Origin: Vaginimicrobium propionicum
GTDB lineage: Bacteria > Actinomycetota > Actinomycetes > Propionibacteriales > Propionibacteriaceae
Assembly: GCF_900155645.1 (NCBI RefSeq)
Contig: NZ_LT706985.1
Span: forward strand, 1,054,001 to 1,118,000
Length of the DNA: 64,000 nt
Direction of reading: 5' to 3'
Shown here in pieces: positions 30,823 through 40,904 of the stretch; position 1 is the stretch's first letter; each line of letters opens with the position of its first letter. The notes below the pieces were generated by a model. It had not been told where the DNA came from and searched no databases. It saw only the letters and a program-made list of their open reading frames with translations. Made by a program: the position numbers and the translations under genes.

Positions 30823-31048
30823 TGATTCTCCTTGTGTCTCGGTTTTCTAGTCCGAAACTTCATTGCGAAGCCCGCTGGATTTTGCCAGAGGGCAGCCCCA
30901 ATTCTGTTGAACTGGAGTGTTGATCCCGGGGAAAGGTCCCCTACCGTCCCCAGCAAATGGATGCGGAGGGCTCAGACCTCGGGCAACCTGGCAATCTTAA
31001 CGCATCTAAGCGGCTAGCGGAAATTGAGTACCTAAACAACCGAAACTG

Positions 31049-31813
31049 TCACGATTGAAGCTGCCAGCTTGCCCCTAAATCGTTGGATTCAAAGATTAAT
31101 TCTTGGCTACTACCCGTCCAGTCCGGATAATCCATAGTGATGGAGTAGGTGGGATTATCTCTATCTCCGCTCGAGGCGACCGAACGTAAAAATCGTTGCT
31201 CCCAAGTGGCAGAAACCGGGTACGGCAATGCCAGCGGCTGCCAAGTTTGACCGCCGTCCCTAGTTAGGTAGAGCCCGTCATTAGTTTCTGTCGGAGCGAA
31301 TGAGACCACGCCGGTTAGCGAGTCAAACATATCGAAGTTGTAGTAAGAGTTCGCATCAACTATCTCGGACTCAGCAACGGTTCCATTCACCAATTCAGTC
31401 GCAAAATCGTAATGGCATTTATTTGCTAGCGCGCACCCTTTTTCTAAGACGTAATACGTGCCTGACGTCAAGGTTTTTGCTCCAACAACATCGCCCCCAA
31501 GACGTTTAATCGCGCTTGGTGGCCCCGGCTTAGCGGGTGGGGCTGGCATATTGTGCGTCACAGAAGGTTTAGCCCCCAAAACAGCAGAAGCTAAAACGAT
31601 CACCAATAAAATACCAAGCAACCCACCACCTACCAGTAGCCATCGTTTTAGTCGGGACTTATGCTTTATGGCTGGCGCACTATCCGCGCTGAATTGATCG
31701 TTCGAAAGGCTTGGCGAGCTACCTTTTGGCGGATTATCCCAAGTAAAAGACTCTGCCGGCTCTAGTTGTCCATCGGTTTTATCGGAAGTGATGTCGGAAT
31801 TGTCAGACGCCAT
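31049..31813 (-). CDS. Membrane-anchored protein with two Asp-box motifs
   Basis: This 254-residue protein is of unknown function. A cytoplasmic acidic N-terminus of about 55 residues is followed by one membrane helix (about 58-80) and an outside domain. The outside domain has a Pro-rich linker, two cysteines six residues apart (GCALANKC) and two Asp boxes, TRDGGQTW (184-191) and SNDLGASW (243-250). Such S/T-x-D-x-G-x-x-W turns occur in sialidase-like beta-propellers and similar folds, but two copies are too few for a full propeller. It lies between rpsQ and rplN, where a ribosomal gene neighbour would be expected. Confidence 0.75.
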   Translation of the reverse strand: MASDNSDITSDKTDGQLEPAESFTWDNPPKGSSPSLSNDQFSADSAPAIKHKSRLKRWLLVGGGLLGILLVIVLASAVLGAKPSVTHNMPAPPAKPGPPSAIKRLGGDVVGAKTLTSGTYYVLEKGCALANKCHYDFATELVNGTVAESEIVDANSYYNFDMFDSLTGVVSFAPTETNDGLYLTRDGGQTWQPLALPYPVSATWEQRFLRSVASSGDRDNPTYSITMDYPDWTGSSQELIFESNDLGASWQLQS

Positions 31814-31841
31814 GGTTATCTCACCTCAATTCAGATAATAT

Positions 31842-31909
31842 CCAGCCAAAAAACTGGGTTTCAAAAACCCAGACCGCCACTCCTACAAAAGCAGGAATGA
31901 CGGCCTGGG
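31842..31909 (-). terminator. Tandem terminator after rpsQ
   Basis: Two hairpins follow each other on the minus strand. The first pairs 31893-31909 with 31868-31884 (17 pairs counting G-U, 8-base loop) and is followed by TTTTTG. The second pairs CTGGGTTT (31854-31861) with AAACCCAG (31865-31872) and is followed by TTTTTT. They overlap in part, so they could act as alternatives. The S10 unit should end here. Confidence 0.88.
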
Positions 31910-31924
31910 ATTATATAGAACGAA

Positions 31925-32194
31925 TTACTTGGCTTTTTCAATAATGGTTACTAAGCGCCAGCGTTTCGTTGCTGACAACGGGCGGGTTTCCATGATGCGT
32001 ACCCTGTCCCCAATACCAGCTTCGTTATTCTCATCATGAGCGTGGAGCTTAGTGCTCTTGGTCATGACCTTGCCATATAGCCGGTGCTTGACTCGATCCT
32101 CGACGCGGACGACGATGGTTTTGTCCATCTTGTCCGAAACGACGATTCCCTCGCGAACTTTGCGGCTATTGCGCTGGATAGTTTGCTCACTCAT
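31925..32194 (-). CDS. rpsQ: 30S ribosomal protein S17
   Basis: Primary 16S rRNA-binding protein, 89 residues, OB fold ([40 protein letters not shown]). It is the last gene of the S10 unit in this genome and overlaps rpmC by 4 bases. Confidence 0.97.
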   Translation of the reverse strand: MSEQTIQRNSRKVREGIVVSDKMDKTIVVRVEDRVKHRLYGKVMTKSTKLHAHDENNEAGIGDRVRIMETRPLSATKRWRLVTIIEKAK

Positions 32195-32433
32195 TCGGCG
32201 TTCTCCTCAGCGTCTGGATCTTCGATAATGCCCAGGCTGCGTTCGCGCAGCACAGTATATATGCGGGCGATTTCTTGCTTCACCTGACGCAACCGGGCGG
32301 TGTTCTCTAGCTGGCCAGTAGCCGACTGGAACCGTAGCGTGAATAGCTCTTCCTTTAGAGCAACAACCTGCTCATTAAGCTCTTTAGCGCTTAGCCCTCT
32401 AAGCTCGGCAGCTTTCTTAGTCTTGCTAGCCAT
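32191..32433 (-). CDS. rpmC: 50S ribosomal protein L29
   Basis: This 80-residue helical protein lies at the exit tunnel and contains [20 protein letters not shown] and [21 protein letters not shown] short acidic tail (DPDAEENAE) ends it. It is coupled to rplP by a one-base overlap. Confidence 0.96.
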   Translation of the reverse strand: MASKTKKAAELRGLSAKELNEQVVALKEELFTLRFQSATGQLENTARLRQVKQEIARIYTVLRERSLGIIEDPDAEENAE

Positions 32434-32852
32434 TACATATCACCTGCTTCGCGAGAAATGAAGCGTGCTTTCATAGGTAGTTTGTGAATCGCCAAACGCA
32501 TGGCTTCACGACCGATCTCCTCGGTAACACCAGAAAGCTCGAACAGCACCCGACCAGGTTTAATATTGGCAACCCAGAACTCTGGGGAGCCCTTACCGGA
32601 ACCCATACGGGATTCAGCAGGGTGCTTGGTCAGCGGGCGGTCTGGGAAAACATTAATCCAGACTTTACCGCCGCGCTTAATATGACGAGTCATAGCGATA
32701 CGAGCGGCCTCAATCTGACGGTTCGTCAAATAGCCGCCTTCTACCGCCTGAATGCCGTAGTCACCAAAGGCCAGCGTCGTCCCACCCTTGGCTAAGCCAG
32801 TGCGCTTCGGACGGTGCTGCTTACGGTGCTTAACACGACGAGGAATCAACAT
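32433..32852 (-). CDS. rplP: 50S ribosomal protein L16
   Basis: Positions tRNA in the A site, 139 residues. [20 protein letters not shown] at the start and [20 protein letters not shown] in the middle are diagnostic. It starts 2 bases after rpsC. Confidence 0.97.
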   Translation of the reverse strand: MLIPRRVKHRKQHRPKRTGLAKGGTTLAFGDYGIQAVEGGYLTNRQIEAARIAMTRHIKRGGKVWINVFPDRPLTKHPAESRMGSGKGSPEFWVANIKPGRVLFELSGVTEEIGREAMRLAIHKLPMKARFISREAGDM

Positions 32853-32854
32853 TG

Positions 32855-33664
32855 TTATGCTCCTGCGTTTTCGGTAGCGGCGGTGCTGGCCTCAGCACTC
32901 GCCTGGGTAGCCTTAGCTTGTGCGCGAGCCTGGTCGCGACGCCTGCCACCACGGCCGGGACGACGGTTGCCCGAACGCGGGCCGCGGGACGGGGCTTGCT
33001 GACGGGCGGCCTTCTGGGCAGCGCGCTCAGCGCGGGTGCCAGTGACATCACCTTTGTAGATCCAGACCTTTACACCAATGCGGCCATACTGAGTACGAGC
33101 CTCGTAAAAACCGTAATCAATGTCAGCACGTAAAGTGTGCAGCGGAACGCGGCCTTCACGGTAACCTTCAGCACGGCTCATTTCAGCGCCACCTAGACGC
33201 CCAGAGCACTTGATGCGTACACCTTTAGCCCCGCCACGCATAGCAGACTGCTGAGCCTTACGCATGGCACGACGGAAAGCGACACGAGCACCTAGCTGCT
33301 CGGCAATGCCTTGAGCTACGAGCTGAGCGTCAGTCTCGGAATTACGTACCTCTAGAATATTCAGCTGGATCTGCTTACCAGTTAGCTTCTCTAGCTCCCC
33401 ACGAACGCGTTCCGCCTCGGCGCCATTACGTCCAATGACGATACCTGGGCGAGCAGCCGACAAGAAGATGGTGATCCGCTCGTCACTGCGTCGCTCGATC
33501 TCAATTCTAGAAACACCAGCGCGTTCCAGGTTGGTGCGCAGCCAGTCGCGAATTTTCTGATCCTCGGCAACGAAATCAGAGTAGTTCTTATTCGCGTACC
33601 AGCGGGCAGTGTGATCAGTGGTAACGCCTAGCCGGAAGCCATTCGGATTGATCTTCTGACCCAT
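32855..33664 (-). CDS. rpsC: 30S ribosomal protein S3
   Basis: mRNA-entry-channel protein with a KH domain ([20 protein letters not shown]) and the C-terminal domain ending [13 protein letters not shown] tail of about 55 residues rich in Arg, Gly, Ala and Gln ([20 protein letters not shown]) extends past the usual end, as often seen in Actinobacteria. Confidence 0.97.
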   Translation of the reverse strand: MGQKINPNGFRLGVTTDHTARWYANKNYSDFVAEDQKIRDWLRTNLERAGVSRIEIERRSDERITIFLSAARPGIVIGRNGAEAERVRGELEKLTGKQIQLNILEVRNSETDAQLVAQGIAEQLGARVAFRRAMRKAQQSAMRGGAKGVRIKCSGRLGGAEMSRAEGYREGRVPLHTLRADIDYGFYEARTQYGRIGVKVWIYKGDVTGTRAERAAQKAARQQAPSRGPRSGNRRPGRGGRRRDQARAQAKATQASAEASTAATENAGA

Positions 33665-33666
33665 GC

Positions 33667-34212
33667 TTAGGCCTCCTTCTTTGCGGACTGATCCGACTTA
33701 GATTCGGTCTTCTTAGTAGCCGGCTTCTTAGTTTCCGTCTTCTTGGCAGCCGATTTCTTAGGCTCACTCTTCTTAGCTGTGGACTTTTTCGTCTCGGTCT
33801 TCTTCTTAGGTGCTGGCTCTTCTTTCGGCTCCACCACAACAGTGATGTGGGAGGAACGCTTCAAGATTTGGCTAGCAGAACCTTTAGCGCGAGGACGAAT
33901 ACGACGCAAAGTCATACCCTCGTCCACGAAAATCTGCGAGACGTAGAGGTCATCAGAACGTAATGCCTCAGTGGACTCGGCGTTGGCAACGGCAGAAGCC
34001 AGTGTCTTATAAACCGGCTTGGCGGCCGCCTGCGGGGCGAACTTGAGCGTGGTCAGGGCGCTGGAAACATCCATCCCACGAACCAAATTCACAACCCGAC
34101 GTACCTTCATCGGGCTCATTCGCACGTGGCGGGCGATAGCGTATGAGCCGGGTCGATCGCCGAGCAGGGCGAGGCGACGGCTGGGTCGCTCGTTAGTTTT
34201 GCTCATCATCAA
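33667..34212 (-). CDS. rplV: 50S ribosomal protein L22
   Basis: Exit-tunnel protein. The conserved domain ([40 protein letters not shown]) spans the first 130 residues. A 50-residue tail of alternating Lys, Thr, Ser, Ala and Glu follows ([13 protein letters not shown] pattern), with a repeated TETKKxxxKK unit. Two extra ATGs precede the third, so the exact start is uncertain. Confidence 0.96.
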   Translation of the reverse strand: MMMSKTNERPSRRLALLGDRPGSYAIARHVRMSPMKVRRVVNLVRGMDVSSALTTLKFAPQAAAKPVYKTLASAVANAESTEALRSDDLYVSQIFVDEGMTLRRIRPRAKGSASQILKRSSHITVVVEPKEEPAPKKKTETKKSTAKKSEPKKSAAKKTETKKPATKKTESKSDQSAKKEA

Positions 34213-34226
34213 TTCCTTCTGCGGGC

Positions 34227-34508
34227 TTAATGCCTGCGGCTCTTCTTGTCGTCCTTAACGTGGCCACGGAAAGTACGCGTTGGAGCGAACTCACCGAGCT
34301 TGTGGCCGATCATAGCTTCGGTCACGAAGACGGGGACGTGCTTGCGTCCGTCATGAACGGCGATGGTATGGCCGAGCATGTCGGGGGTAATCATTGAGCG
34401 ACGCGACCATGTCTTAATGACGGTGTGCGTGCCCTTCTCGTTTTGTGCATCGATCTTCTTTTGCAGATGGTCGTCTACAAAGGGACCCTTACGTAGGCTG
34501 CGTGGCAT
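34227..34508 (-). CDS. rpsS: 30S ribosomal protein S19
   Basis: Head protein of the small subunit, 93 residues: [19 protein letters not shown] at the start and [20 protein letters not shown] near the end. Confidence 0.97.
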   Translation of the reverse strand: MPRSLRKGPFVDDHLQKKIDAQNEKGTHTVIKTWSRRSMITPDMLGHTIAVHDGRKHVPVFVTEAMIGHKLGEFAPTRTFRGHVKDDKKSRRH

Positions 34509-34524
34509 ATCTCAAATCTCCCAA

Positions 34525-35361
34525 TCAGCGCTTCTTGCCACTCTTGCGGCGTCGGACGATCATCTTGTTAGAGGCCTTCTTCGGGGCGCGGGTACGTCCT
34601 TCTGGCTGGCCCCAAGGGCTAACCGGATGACGGCCGCCAGAGGTCTTGCCCTCGCCACCACCGTGCGGGTGGTCGTGCGGGTTCATGACCACACCACGGA
34701 CAGTCGGGCGAACACCCTTCCACCGCATGCGGCCGGCTTTACCCCAGTTAATATTGGCCTGCTCAGCGTTACCAACACCACCAATAGTGGCGCGGCAACG
34801 AACGTCAACCATGCGCATTTCGCCCGACGGCATACGCAATGTGGCGTATTTTCCTTCACGAGCTACCAGCTGAATCTCAGACCCAGCCGAACGACCCAAC
34901 TTAGCGCCACCACCGGGACGCAACTCAACCGCGTGAACGGTGGTGCCAACCGGAATGTTACGTAGAGCCAGGTTGTTCCCAGGTTTAATGTCAGCGCCTT
35001 GACCAGAAATGATCTTGGTGCCTTGGGTTAGCCCTTCGGGAGCAATAATGTAACGCTTCTCACCGTCTGCATAATGCAGTAGTGCGATACGGGCAGTACG
35101 GTTCGGGTCATACTCAATATGAGCAACCTTGGCCGGTACGCCGTCCTTGTCATAACGCTTAAAATCAATTAGCCGATAGGCGCGCTTATGGCCACCACCA
35201 ATGTGACGGGTAGTGATGCGACCTGAATTGTTGCGTCCACCGGTCTTCGGCTTAGCGACAGTCAGGCTCTTTTCCGGAGTAGAGCGCGTGACCTCGGAGA
35301 AGTCTGACACGCTCGACCCGCGGCGACCCGGCGTCGTCGGCTTGTACTTACGAATAGCCAT
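34525..35361 (-). CDS. rplB: 50S ribosomal protein L2
   Basis: Needed for subunit joining and peptidyl transfer, 278 residues. Signatures: [20 protein letters not shown], the conserved histidine region [18 protein letters not shown], and the basic C-terminus. Confidence 0.98.
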   Translation of the reverse strand: MAIRKYKPTTPGRRGSSVSDFSEVTRSTPEKSLTVAKPKTGGRNNSGRITTRHIGGGHKRAYRLIDFKRYDKDGVPAKVAHIEYDPNRTARIALLHYADGEKRYIIAPEGLTQGTKIISGQGADIKPGNNLALRNIPVGTTVHAVELRPGGGAKLGRSAGSEIQLVAREGKYATLRMPSGEMRMVDVRCRATIGGVGNAEQANINWGKAGRMRWKGVRPTVRGVVMNPHDHPHGGGEGKTSGGRHPVSPWGQPEGRTRAPKKASNKMIVRRRKSGKKR

Positions 35362-35390
35362 TAGGTTTCTTCGTCCTTGTCTTCTTGAGG

Positions 35391-35690
35391 TCAGTTGCCA
35401 AAGATATCGATCCGCTGTCCCTCGGCAACACTGACGATGGCACGCTTGGTGTTAGCGGTCCTGCCAATGCCGGTACGAGTGCGGCGGGTCTTACCTTGAC
35501 GATTCATGGTGTTGACCGAAGTGACCTTGACGCCGAAGATTTTCTCTACGGCAATCTTGATCTGGGTCTTGTTAGCGCGCGGATCAACGATGAATGTGTA
35601 CTTGTTCTCGTCGATTAATGCGTAGCTCTTTTCGGAAACAACCGGTGCGATCAAAATGTCGCGCGGGTCGTTAATCTTTACGTCGCTCAC
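35391..35690 (-). CDS. rplW: 50S ribosomal protein L23
   Basis: Exit-site protein that docks trigger factor and SRP, 99 residues, with [20 protein letters not shown] and [20 protein letters not shown]. It overlaps rplD by 4 bases. Confidence 0.96.
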   Translation of the reverse strand: MSDVKINDPRDILIAPVVSEKSYALIDENKYTFIVDPRANKTQIKIAVEKIFGVKVTSVNTMNRQGKTRRTRTGIGRTANTKRAIVSVAEGQRIDIFGN

Positions 35691-36370
35691 TTGGCGGCCT
35701 CCTCGGCCTCGGATTCTCTAGCAACAGCTTTAACCGACTTGCCTTTGACCGGTCCTGCTTTGAAAGCCTCCAAAGCGCCCTTGGTGAAGACCACTGCTTG
35801 CGAGCTCAACACGTCATAAGCGTTGAGCTGGTCATAAGCGATCGGACGAACATTCACCAAATTACGAACCGATAGCCAGTTAATTTCGTCGCTACGTTCT
35901 AGCACAACTAAGAAACTGGTGTAATCACCAATGCCAGCCATAAATTCAGCGGCCTTCTTAGTTGAGGGCGCGTCTTTGACGATCTGGTCAACCACGAAAA
36001 TTAGGCCTTCGCGAGCGCGATCAGACAAAGCACTGCGCAACGCAGCAGCAATCATTTTCTTCGGAGTGCGCTGGTTATATTTACGCGGGGTCGGCCCGTG
36101 GACAATGCCGCCGCCAGTCCACTGCGGTGCACGAATTGAACCGTGACGAGCACGGCCAGTGCCCTTCTGACGCCATGGCTTCTTTCCACCACCAGAAACT
36201 TCAGAACGAGTCTTAGTCGAGTGGGTGCCCTGGCGAGCAGCAGCCAACTGAGCCACAACTACCTGGTGCATCAAAGGAATGTTCGGCTCAACATCGAAAA
36301 TCTCGGCAGGTAACTCAACCTGACCAGCTTTCTTGCCATCAATGCCTAATACATCAACTTTGTTTGTCAC
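35687..36370 (-). CDS. rplD: 50S ribosomal protein L4
   Basis: Assembly protein with an exit-tunnel loop, 227 residues. The loop region [20 protein letters not shown] is intact. In E. coli, L4 also represses the S10 operon through its leader; whether it does here is unknown. The start overlaps rplC by 4 bases. Confidence 0.97.
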   Translation of the reverse strand: MTNKVDVLGIDGKKAGQVELPAEIFDVEPNIPLMHQVVVAQLAAARQGTHSTKTRSEVSGGGKKPWRQKGTGRARHGSIRAPQWTGGGIVHGPTPRKYNQRTPKKMIAAALRSALSDRAREGLIFVVDQIVKDAPSTKKAAEFMAGIGDYTSFLVVLERSDEINWLSVRNLVNVRPIAYDQLNAYDVLSSQAVVFTKGALEAFKAGPVKGKSVKAVARESEAEEAAK

Positions 36371-37023
36371 TTGGCATCACCCTTCTTTGCGGCGTTGCGT
36401 ATCACGACGAGCCCACCCTTATTTCCGGGGATTGCGCCGCGCACCAAAATCAAGCCGCGATCAGCGTCAACCGCCTGAATCTTTAGATTCTGCACGGTCT
36501 TATTCGCGTGTCCCATACGGCCAGCCATGCGCAGACCTTTAAGCACCTTGCCAGGGGTGGAACAGCCACCAATAGAACCAGGAGAGCGGTGCTTGCGGTG
36601 AACACCGTGACCGGCACCTAAACCACGAAAACCGTGGCGTTTCATAACACCTGCGGTGCCTTTGCCTTTAGTGACACCTGTCACATCGACGAGGTCGCCA
36701 CCGGCGAACACCTCTGCGGTGATCTCCTGGCCGAGTTCATATTCACTAGCGGCAGAGGTGCGCAACTCCACGAGGTGTTTGCGCGGCGTGACGCCAGCTT
36801 TCTCGAAATGCCCGGCAGCCGGTTTGGTAACTTTCTTAGCTTTAACCTGGCCGTAGCCGAGCTGGACGGCGGAGTAGCCGTCAGTCTCAGGGGTACGGAT
36901 TTGCGTCACAACACACGGGCCAGCGGATATCACCGTAACTGGCACAACACGGTTGTTTTCATCCCATAATTGGGTCATGCCAAGCTTTGTGCCTAGCACA
37001 CCCTTAACATTGCGTTCGGTCAT
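36367..37023 (-). CDS. rplC: 50S ribosomal protein L3
   Basis: Early assembly protein, 218 residues from the ATG at 37023. [20 protein letters not shown] begins it and [20 protein letters not shown] is the conserved loop. The ATG is preferred to an in-frame GTG at 37038 because GAGGCAGG lies in between as its ribosome binding site. Confidence 0.97.
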   Translation of the reverse strand: MTERNVKGVLGTKLGMTQLWDENNRVVPVTVISAGPCVVTQIRTPETDGYSAVQLGYGQVKAKKVTKPAAGHFEKAGVTPRKHLVELRTSAASEYELGQEITAEVFAGGDLVDVTGVTKGKGTAGVMKRHGFRGLGAGHGVHRKHRSPGSIGGCSTPGKVLKGLRMAGRMGHANKTVQNLKIQAVDADRGLILVRGAIPGNKGGLVVIRNAAKKGDAK

Positions 37024-37034
37024 CTTGGCCTGCC

Positions 37035-37346
37035 TCACGGAAGCTTGATCTCAATATCGACACCTGCCGGAAGGTCGAGACGCATCAGCGAATCAACGGT
37101 CTTCGGCGTTGGGTCGAGAATGTCGATTAGCCGCTTGTGCGTGCGCATCTCGAAATGCTCGCGGCTGTCCTTGTACTTGTGGGGCGAACGAATGACGCAC
37201 CACACGTTCTTTTCAGTAGGCAGCGGCACCGGGCCGGCAACCTTGGCGCCGGTACGAGTCACAGTGTCGACGATTTGACGCGCCGACGTATCAATGACCT
37301 CGTGGTCATAGGCCCTAAGCCTGATGCGGATCTTCTGTCCCGCCAC
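37035..37346 (-). CDS. rpsJ: 30S ribosomal protein S10
   Basis: Head protein of the small subunit, 103 residues from the GTG at 37346 ([20 protein letters not shown]). The longer frame starting at 37415 would add 23 residues unlike any S10. First gene of the S10 unit. Confidence 0.97.
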   Translation of the reverse strand: MAGQKIRIRLRAYDHEVIDTSARQIVDTVTRTGAKVAGPVPLPTEKNVWCVIRSPHKYKDSREHFEMRTHKRLIDILDPTPKTVDSLMRLDLPAGVDIEIKLP

Positions 37347-37377
37347 GGTAGTTCCTTCTCTTCGTTCTCGTTTTCTG

Positions 37378-37409
37378 GTCAACTGCACCAACTCGCTGGA
37401 GCAGTTGAC
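37378..37409 (-). promoter_or_regulatory. Hairpin in the S10 leader
   Basis: GTCAACTGCACCA and TGGAGCAGTTGAC (13 positions, one mismatch) pair around a 6-base loop about 30 bases before the rpsJ start. It has no T-run, so it is not a simple terminator. It could be a regulatory or mRNA-stabilising element. Confidence 0.45.
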
Positions 37410-37592
37410 TGTCAACTATGCGCCACGCTTAGCAGACGTTACGCATCGGTGCCCCTACAGAGCCCGGGTGAAGTGACCACCCGCCACGATGCAGTTGTTA
37501 AACGTCTTAAACCAAGCAAGTAACGCCTAGTCAACGGCTTGCTACTCGACCCCCGCGGACGGGCGTGTCGCTGGCTCAAGGCCGCACCAAAT

Positions 37593-37623
37593 ACCCTAAT
37601 TTGTAGTGGATTTATTCGGTCAA
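37593..37623 (-). promoter_or_regulatory. Candidate S10 operon promoter
   Basis: TTGACC (37618-37623) and TAGGGT (37593-37598) on the minus strand, 19 bases apart; TAGGGT fits the TAnnnT form of actinobacterial -10 boxes. A transcript from here would have a leader of about 240 bases. The stretch 37347-37769 holds no gene. Confidence 0.4.
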
Positions 37624-37769
37624 ACACGCCACCCCTTGTGGGGAGCAACCTGAATATGTTCTCACAAGCTGGGAATCAAGGCAAATCAGGCGCAAAGCCG
37701 CCGGCAACCAAGTAACCGTCAGGCCAGTGCCCAGTTTGCCGAGATCTTCGGCTTTATGCGATCAGACCG

Positions 37770-39236
37770 CTAGCCTCTAGCCGCAAGGTACTCGTTGAAA
37801 CGGCGCATACGCTTTAGAGTCTCGTCCTTGCCAAGAATCTCTAGGGATTCAAATAGCGGCGGGGAGACCTGTTGGCCGCTAGTTGCCGTGCGAACCGGAC
37901 CGAATGCGAAACGTGGTTTAATCCCTAGTACATCAACTAACTGGGCGCGCAGCGCAGCTTGGATATCCTCTGCCCGCCAATCATCCAATTCTTCTAAAAC
38001 CTTAGTGGCCGCTTTATTGACTTGAAGTCCATCACGTAATTTGTTGACCGCTTTTTCTTCATATTCCAGTTCGTCTGCATTAACGAAAAGGAACTGCAAT
38101 TTGGGCATGGCTTCGTTCAAAGTAACTAGCCGCTCTTTTATCAACGGAGTAGCCGCCCGCACAATCCCCTCACGGCCAGCATGTATTTCTCCCCACTGAC
38201 CGTAGGTTTTGGCGTGGACGATAATGCGTTCCGCTAAATCCTCATCATTTAAGTTGCGGATATAGATGCCATTTAGCCAATCCAATTTTTTAACGTCGAA
38301 GATTGGGCCTACCGTGCTGATCTTGCCCCAATCAAAATTAGCAACGAAACCCTCGAAGCTCTCGACCTCCTGGTGGTCGGTGGGTGGGTAGGCCAATAAC
38401 TGCAAGAAGTTACGCAGCGCTTGGGGCAGATATCCTTGCTCCTTGAACCAGGTGAGGCGAGCCGCCGGGTTTTTGCGTTTCGAGATCTTGGAGTGGTCAG
38501 TGTTACGCAGCAACGGCATGTGCGCAAACTGTGGCACTTGCCAATCTAGCCACTTATAGAGCAGCAAGTGCTTAGGGGTAGAACTAATCCACTCTTCCCC
38601 TCGCACCACAGTGTCAATATTCATCAGATGATCGTCCACTACTACAGCTAGGTGGTAGGTGGGGAAGCCGTCAGCTTTCAAAATGATTTGATCATCAGGA
38701 AAGGGAGCTTTGACTTGACCACGAATCAAGTCGGTGAATGTGGTGTCAACATCGCCTGGAATTAGCATGCGCACTACCGGGGTGTCAGAAAATCCGGGTA
38801 GTTTGGAGCGTTCTTCCCTGCTCATCTGATAACAAAGCCGGTCATAACCGGTGTTTTCTTGTTTGGACGCTTTTTGTTCGGCACGCATTTGGGCAAGTCG
38901 TTCCGCTGAGCACCAGCAGTAGTAGGCATGTCCATCAGCGATTAGCTTGTCCACATAAGGGCGGTAAGTCTCTAACCGCTCAGACTGCCGGTAGGGCTCG
39001 AAAGGGCCGCCAACAACGGGCGACTCATCTGGGCAAAGTCCTAGCCAATCAAGCATTTCGTAGATTTGCTCTTCGGAGCCGGGCACTAGCCGGTTACGGT
39101 CGGTGTCTTCTATGCGAAGAACAAATTTTCCGCCGGTCTTTTGTGCCCAGGCTTTATCGAATAGAGCCATATAGGCGGTGCCAACATGTGGGGCACCAGT
39201 TGGGCTAGGGGCAACACGAGTTCGAGCGCTAATCAC
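37770..39236 (-). CDS. gltX: Glutamyl-tRNA synthetase
   Basis: Class I synthetase of 488 residues that charges tRNA-Glu. The HIGH-type motif is PHVGTA and the KMSKS-type motif is SKISKRK, both with normal spacing around the catalytic insertion. The C-terminal anticodon-binding helical domain follows. In Actinobacteria this enzyme commonly also charges tRNA-Gln for later amidation, which is an inference here. It lies 18 bases after the ABC-2 exporter gene, so the two may be cotranscribed. Confidence 0.96.
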   Translation of the reverse strand: MISARTRVAPSPTGAPHVGTAYMALFDKAWAQKTGGKFVLRIEDTDRNRLVPGSEEQIYEMLDWLGLCPDESPVVGGPFEPYRQSERLETYRPYVDKLIADGHAYYCWCSAERLAQMRAEQKASKQENTGYDRLCYQMSREERSKLPGFSDTPVVRMLIPGDVDTTFTDLIRGQVKAPFPDDQIILKADGFPTYHLAVVVDDHLMNIDTVVRGEEWISSTPKHLLLYKWLDWQVPQFAHMPLLRNTDHSKISKRKNPAARLTWFKEQGYLPQALRNFLQLLAYPPTDHQEVESFEGFVANFDWGKISTVGPIFDVKKLDWLNGIYIRNLNDEDLAERIIVHAKTYGQWGEIHAGREGIVRAATPLIKERLVTLNEAMPKLQFLFVNADELEYEEKAVNKLRDGLQVNKAATKVLEELDDWRAEDIQAALRAQLVDVLGIKPRFAFGPVRTATSGQQVSPPLFESLEILGKDETLKRMRRFNEYLAARG

Positions 39237-39254
39237 AATTGCTTAGGCTACCAG

Positions 39255-40904
39255 TTATACGTATCGGGCGACTTTCGCGAAGATCTCTGGGAAGTGGGTG
39301 CTTAGGCGCCGGTTAGAAAAATAAAAGACGATGAGCACCAAAATTATTGGAACAATCACTGTTAACACGACACCAACCACGAACGCCATAGCGTTTGATC
39401 GTCCGAGCAACATGATGATAAGTCCTGGCGCTATTGGTACCAGCGAACCAAACATTGAGCCGATAGAGGCTAAGAATGCGCCGGAAGAGAAACCGCTCTT
39501 GTCTCGCCAGGGGTTAGTGCCGGGTTTGGCCATCGGATAGGGATTGTAGACCGACAGCCAGAGGCCAACCGCAATCGAGGAAATGAAAGCGCCTACAGCT
39601 GTGGCGATGATAAACGGTAGTAACCCCTTGTCAGGTAGTCTCCAGGCCAAGGCTGACACCCCTGCCAAAGCCAGTATCAAGCAAGGCAAGATCATTGCCA
39701 ACATACGCGAAATTAGCAAGGTTGACGTTTTAAGAGGCGCATTGAGGTGCAGCCAATTCGATGGGCCGTCGTAGCCGAAGATGTTGGAGGCGAAAAGAGC
39801 CGGCGAGATGGCAAAGAAATAGCCGAAATATGGCCCCATGAACATGAAAGCCTCATTAAAAGGAGTGACGAGAACGAAAACCAATAACACCGGAAAGACT
39901 GCCAGCGACATTAAGAGCCTCGGGTCACGGGCGAAATAGCGTAGGGAACGCGAAAATATCATTTGGCCACTGGCATAGCGAAACCCCGGTATAAGCACTG
40001 GGACGCCACTAGGTCGCTTTGTTTTCTTTTCTTTCCTGACTGCCTTTTGCAGTGGGGCTATCAACCCTTGGCTAAGCAGTTTGCGCCAGCCAAGCACAAC
40101 TAAGACAAACAAGCCCACCGTTACCACAAGCTGGCCTAGCCCTACCAGCCATTGACCCGTCGCCAGGTTTAAGGCAGCAGCAGGGCCGGCTCCAAAGGTC
40201 CAAGCTCCGATCTGGCTAGCCGTTGCAAGGTCAGAGATTTGGAAAGAAAATTCTTCGCCCTCTTTCGGGCTGAACAAGTAAAAGGACATGCTCAGCCCGA
40301 CAAAGAGGATTAGCCCAAGCGCTGAGAGAAACTCTTTTGAACGCCGCGAAGTGACGTGTGAAATGGCTAACGCCACCAATTCACCAGCCAATAGGGTGAG
40401 CACCAAGCAGGCTAACATGGCGATGATAAGCGGCACTATCGCCCAGCCCAGGCCAATGCTGCCAAGGGCTAGACCCGCGCCGATGGTAGTAGCCACAGTG
40501 CACAGCAGCGCCAAAATTGCCCGCAACTGAAAGGTTGAGCAAATCAATGCTGGCAACGATAAATCAGCGCTAGTCAGTGGCAGATGAGCATATTGTTCTG
40601 GCAGTAGGCGTCCCTCTGCACTGGGCATCATAAATACGATGATTTGGTAGATGATAAAACCGCCAGCACAGGCAGCCGAAAGCGTCAGATAGTAGCCGTC
40701 TCTAATCGAACCGTAAACCAAGAGTCCGCACAGTATCGCCCCACCTAAGCCATAAATCGTAAAGATTAAGCCCATGATGATGTAGGCCGGATTGCTAGCT
40801 AGGTTGCGCCGCCACAATTTGAATTGCAGACTGATTAACGCTTTTAGTCGCTGTTTGGCTAATTTTTTGTGTGCCAGTTTGGTGGTCATATTTGTGCTAG
40901 CCAC
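39255..40904 (-). CDS. ABC-2 type exporter membrane protein
   Basis: Large hydrophobic protein (about 549 residues) with roughly 12 predicted membrane helices in two halves separated by a basic loop (AVRKEKKTKRPSG). The GTG at 40904 is chosen because GGGAG precedes it and it overlaps the ATPase stop codon. A longer frame begins at 40979 and an ATG lies at 40889. Together with the upstream ATPase it forms a two-gene exporter; substrate unknown. Confidence 0.8.
   Translation of the reverse strand: MASTNMTTKLAHKKLAKQRLKALISLQFKLWRRNLASNPAYIIMGLIFTIYGLGGAILCGLLVYGSIRDGYYLTLSAACAGGFIIYQIIVFMMPSAEGRLLPEQYAHLPLTSADLSLPALICSTFQLRAILALLCTVATTIGAGLALGSIGLGWAIVPLIIAMLACLVLTLLAGELVALAISHVTSRRSKEFLSALGLILFVGLSMSFYLFSPKEGEEFSFQISDLATASQIGAWTFGAGPAAALNLATGQWLVGLGQLVVTVGLFVLVVLGWRKLLSQGLIAPLQKAVRKEKKTKRPSGVPVLIPGFRYASGQMIFSRSLRYFARDPRLLMSLAVFPVLLVFVLVTPFNEAFMFMGPYFGYFFAISPALFASNIFGYDGPSNWLHLNAPLKTSTLLISRMLAMILPCLILALAGVSALAWRLPDKGLLPFIIATAVGAFISSIAVGLWLSVYNPYPMAKPGTNPWRDKSGFSSGAFLASIGSMFGSLVPIAPGLIIMLLGRSNAMAFVVGVVLTVIVPIILVLIVFYFSNRRLSTHFPEIFAKVARYV

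Noticed and set aside
37416-37769. Possible tRNA near gltX
   Set aside because: No sequence with acceptor stem and T-loop spacing could be folded by eye.
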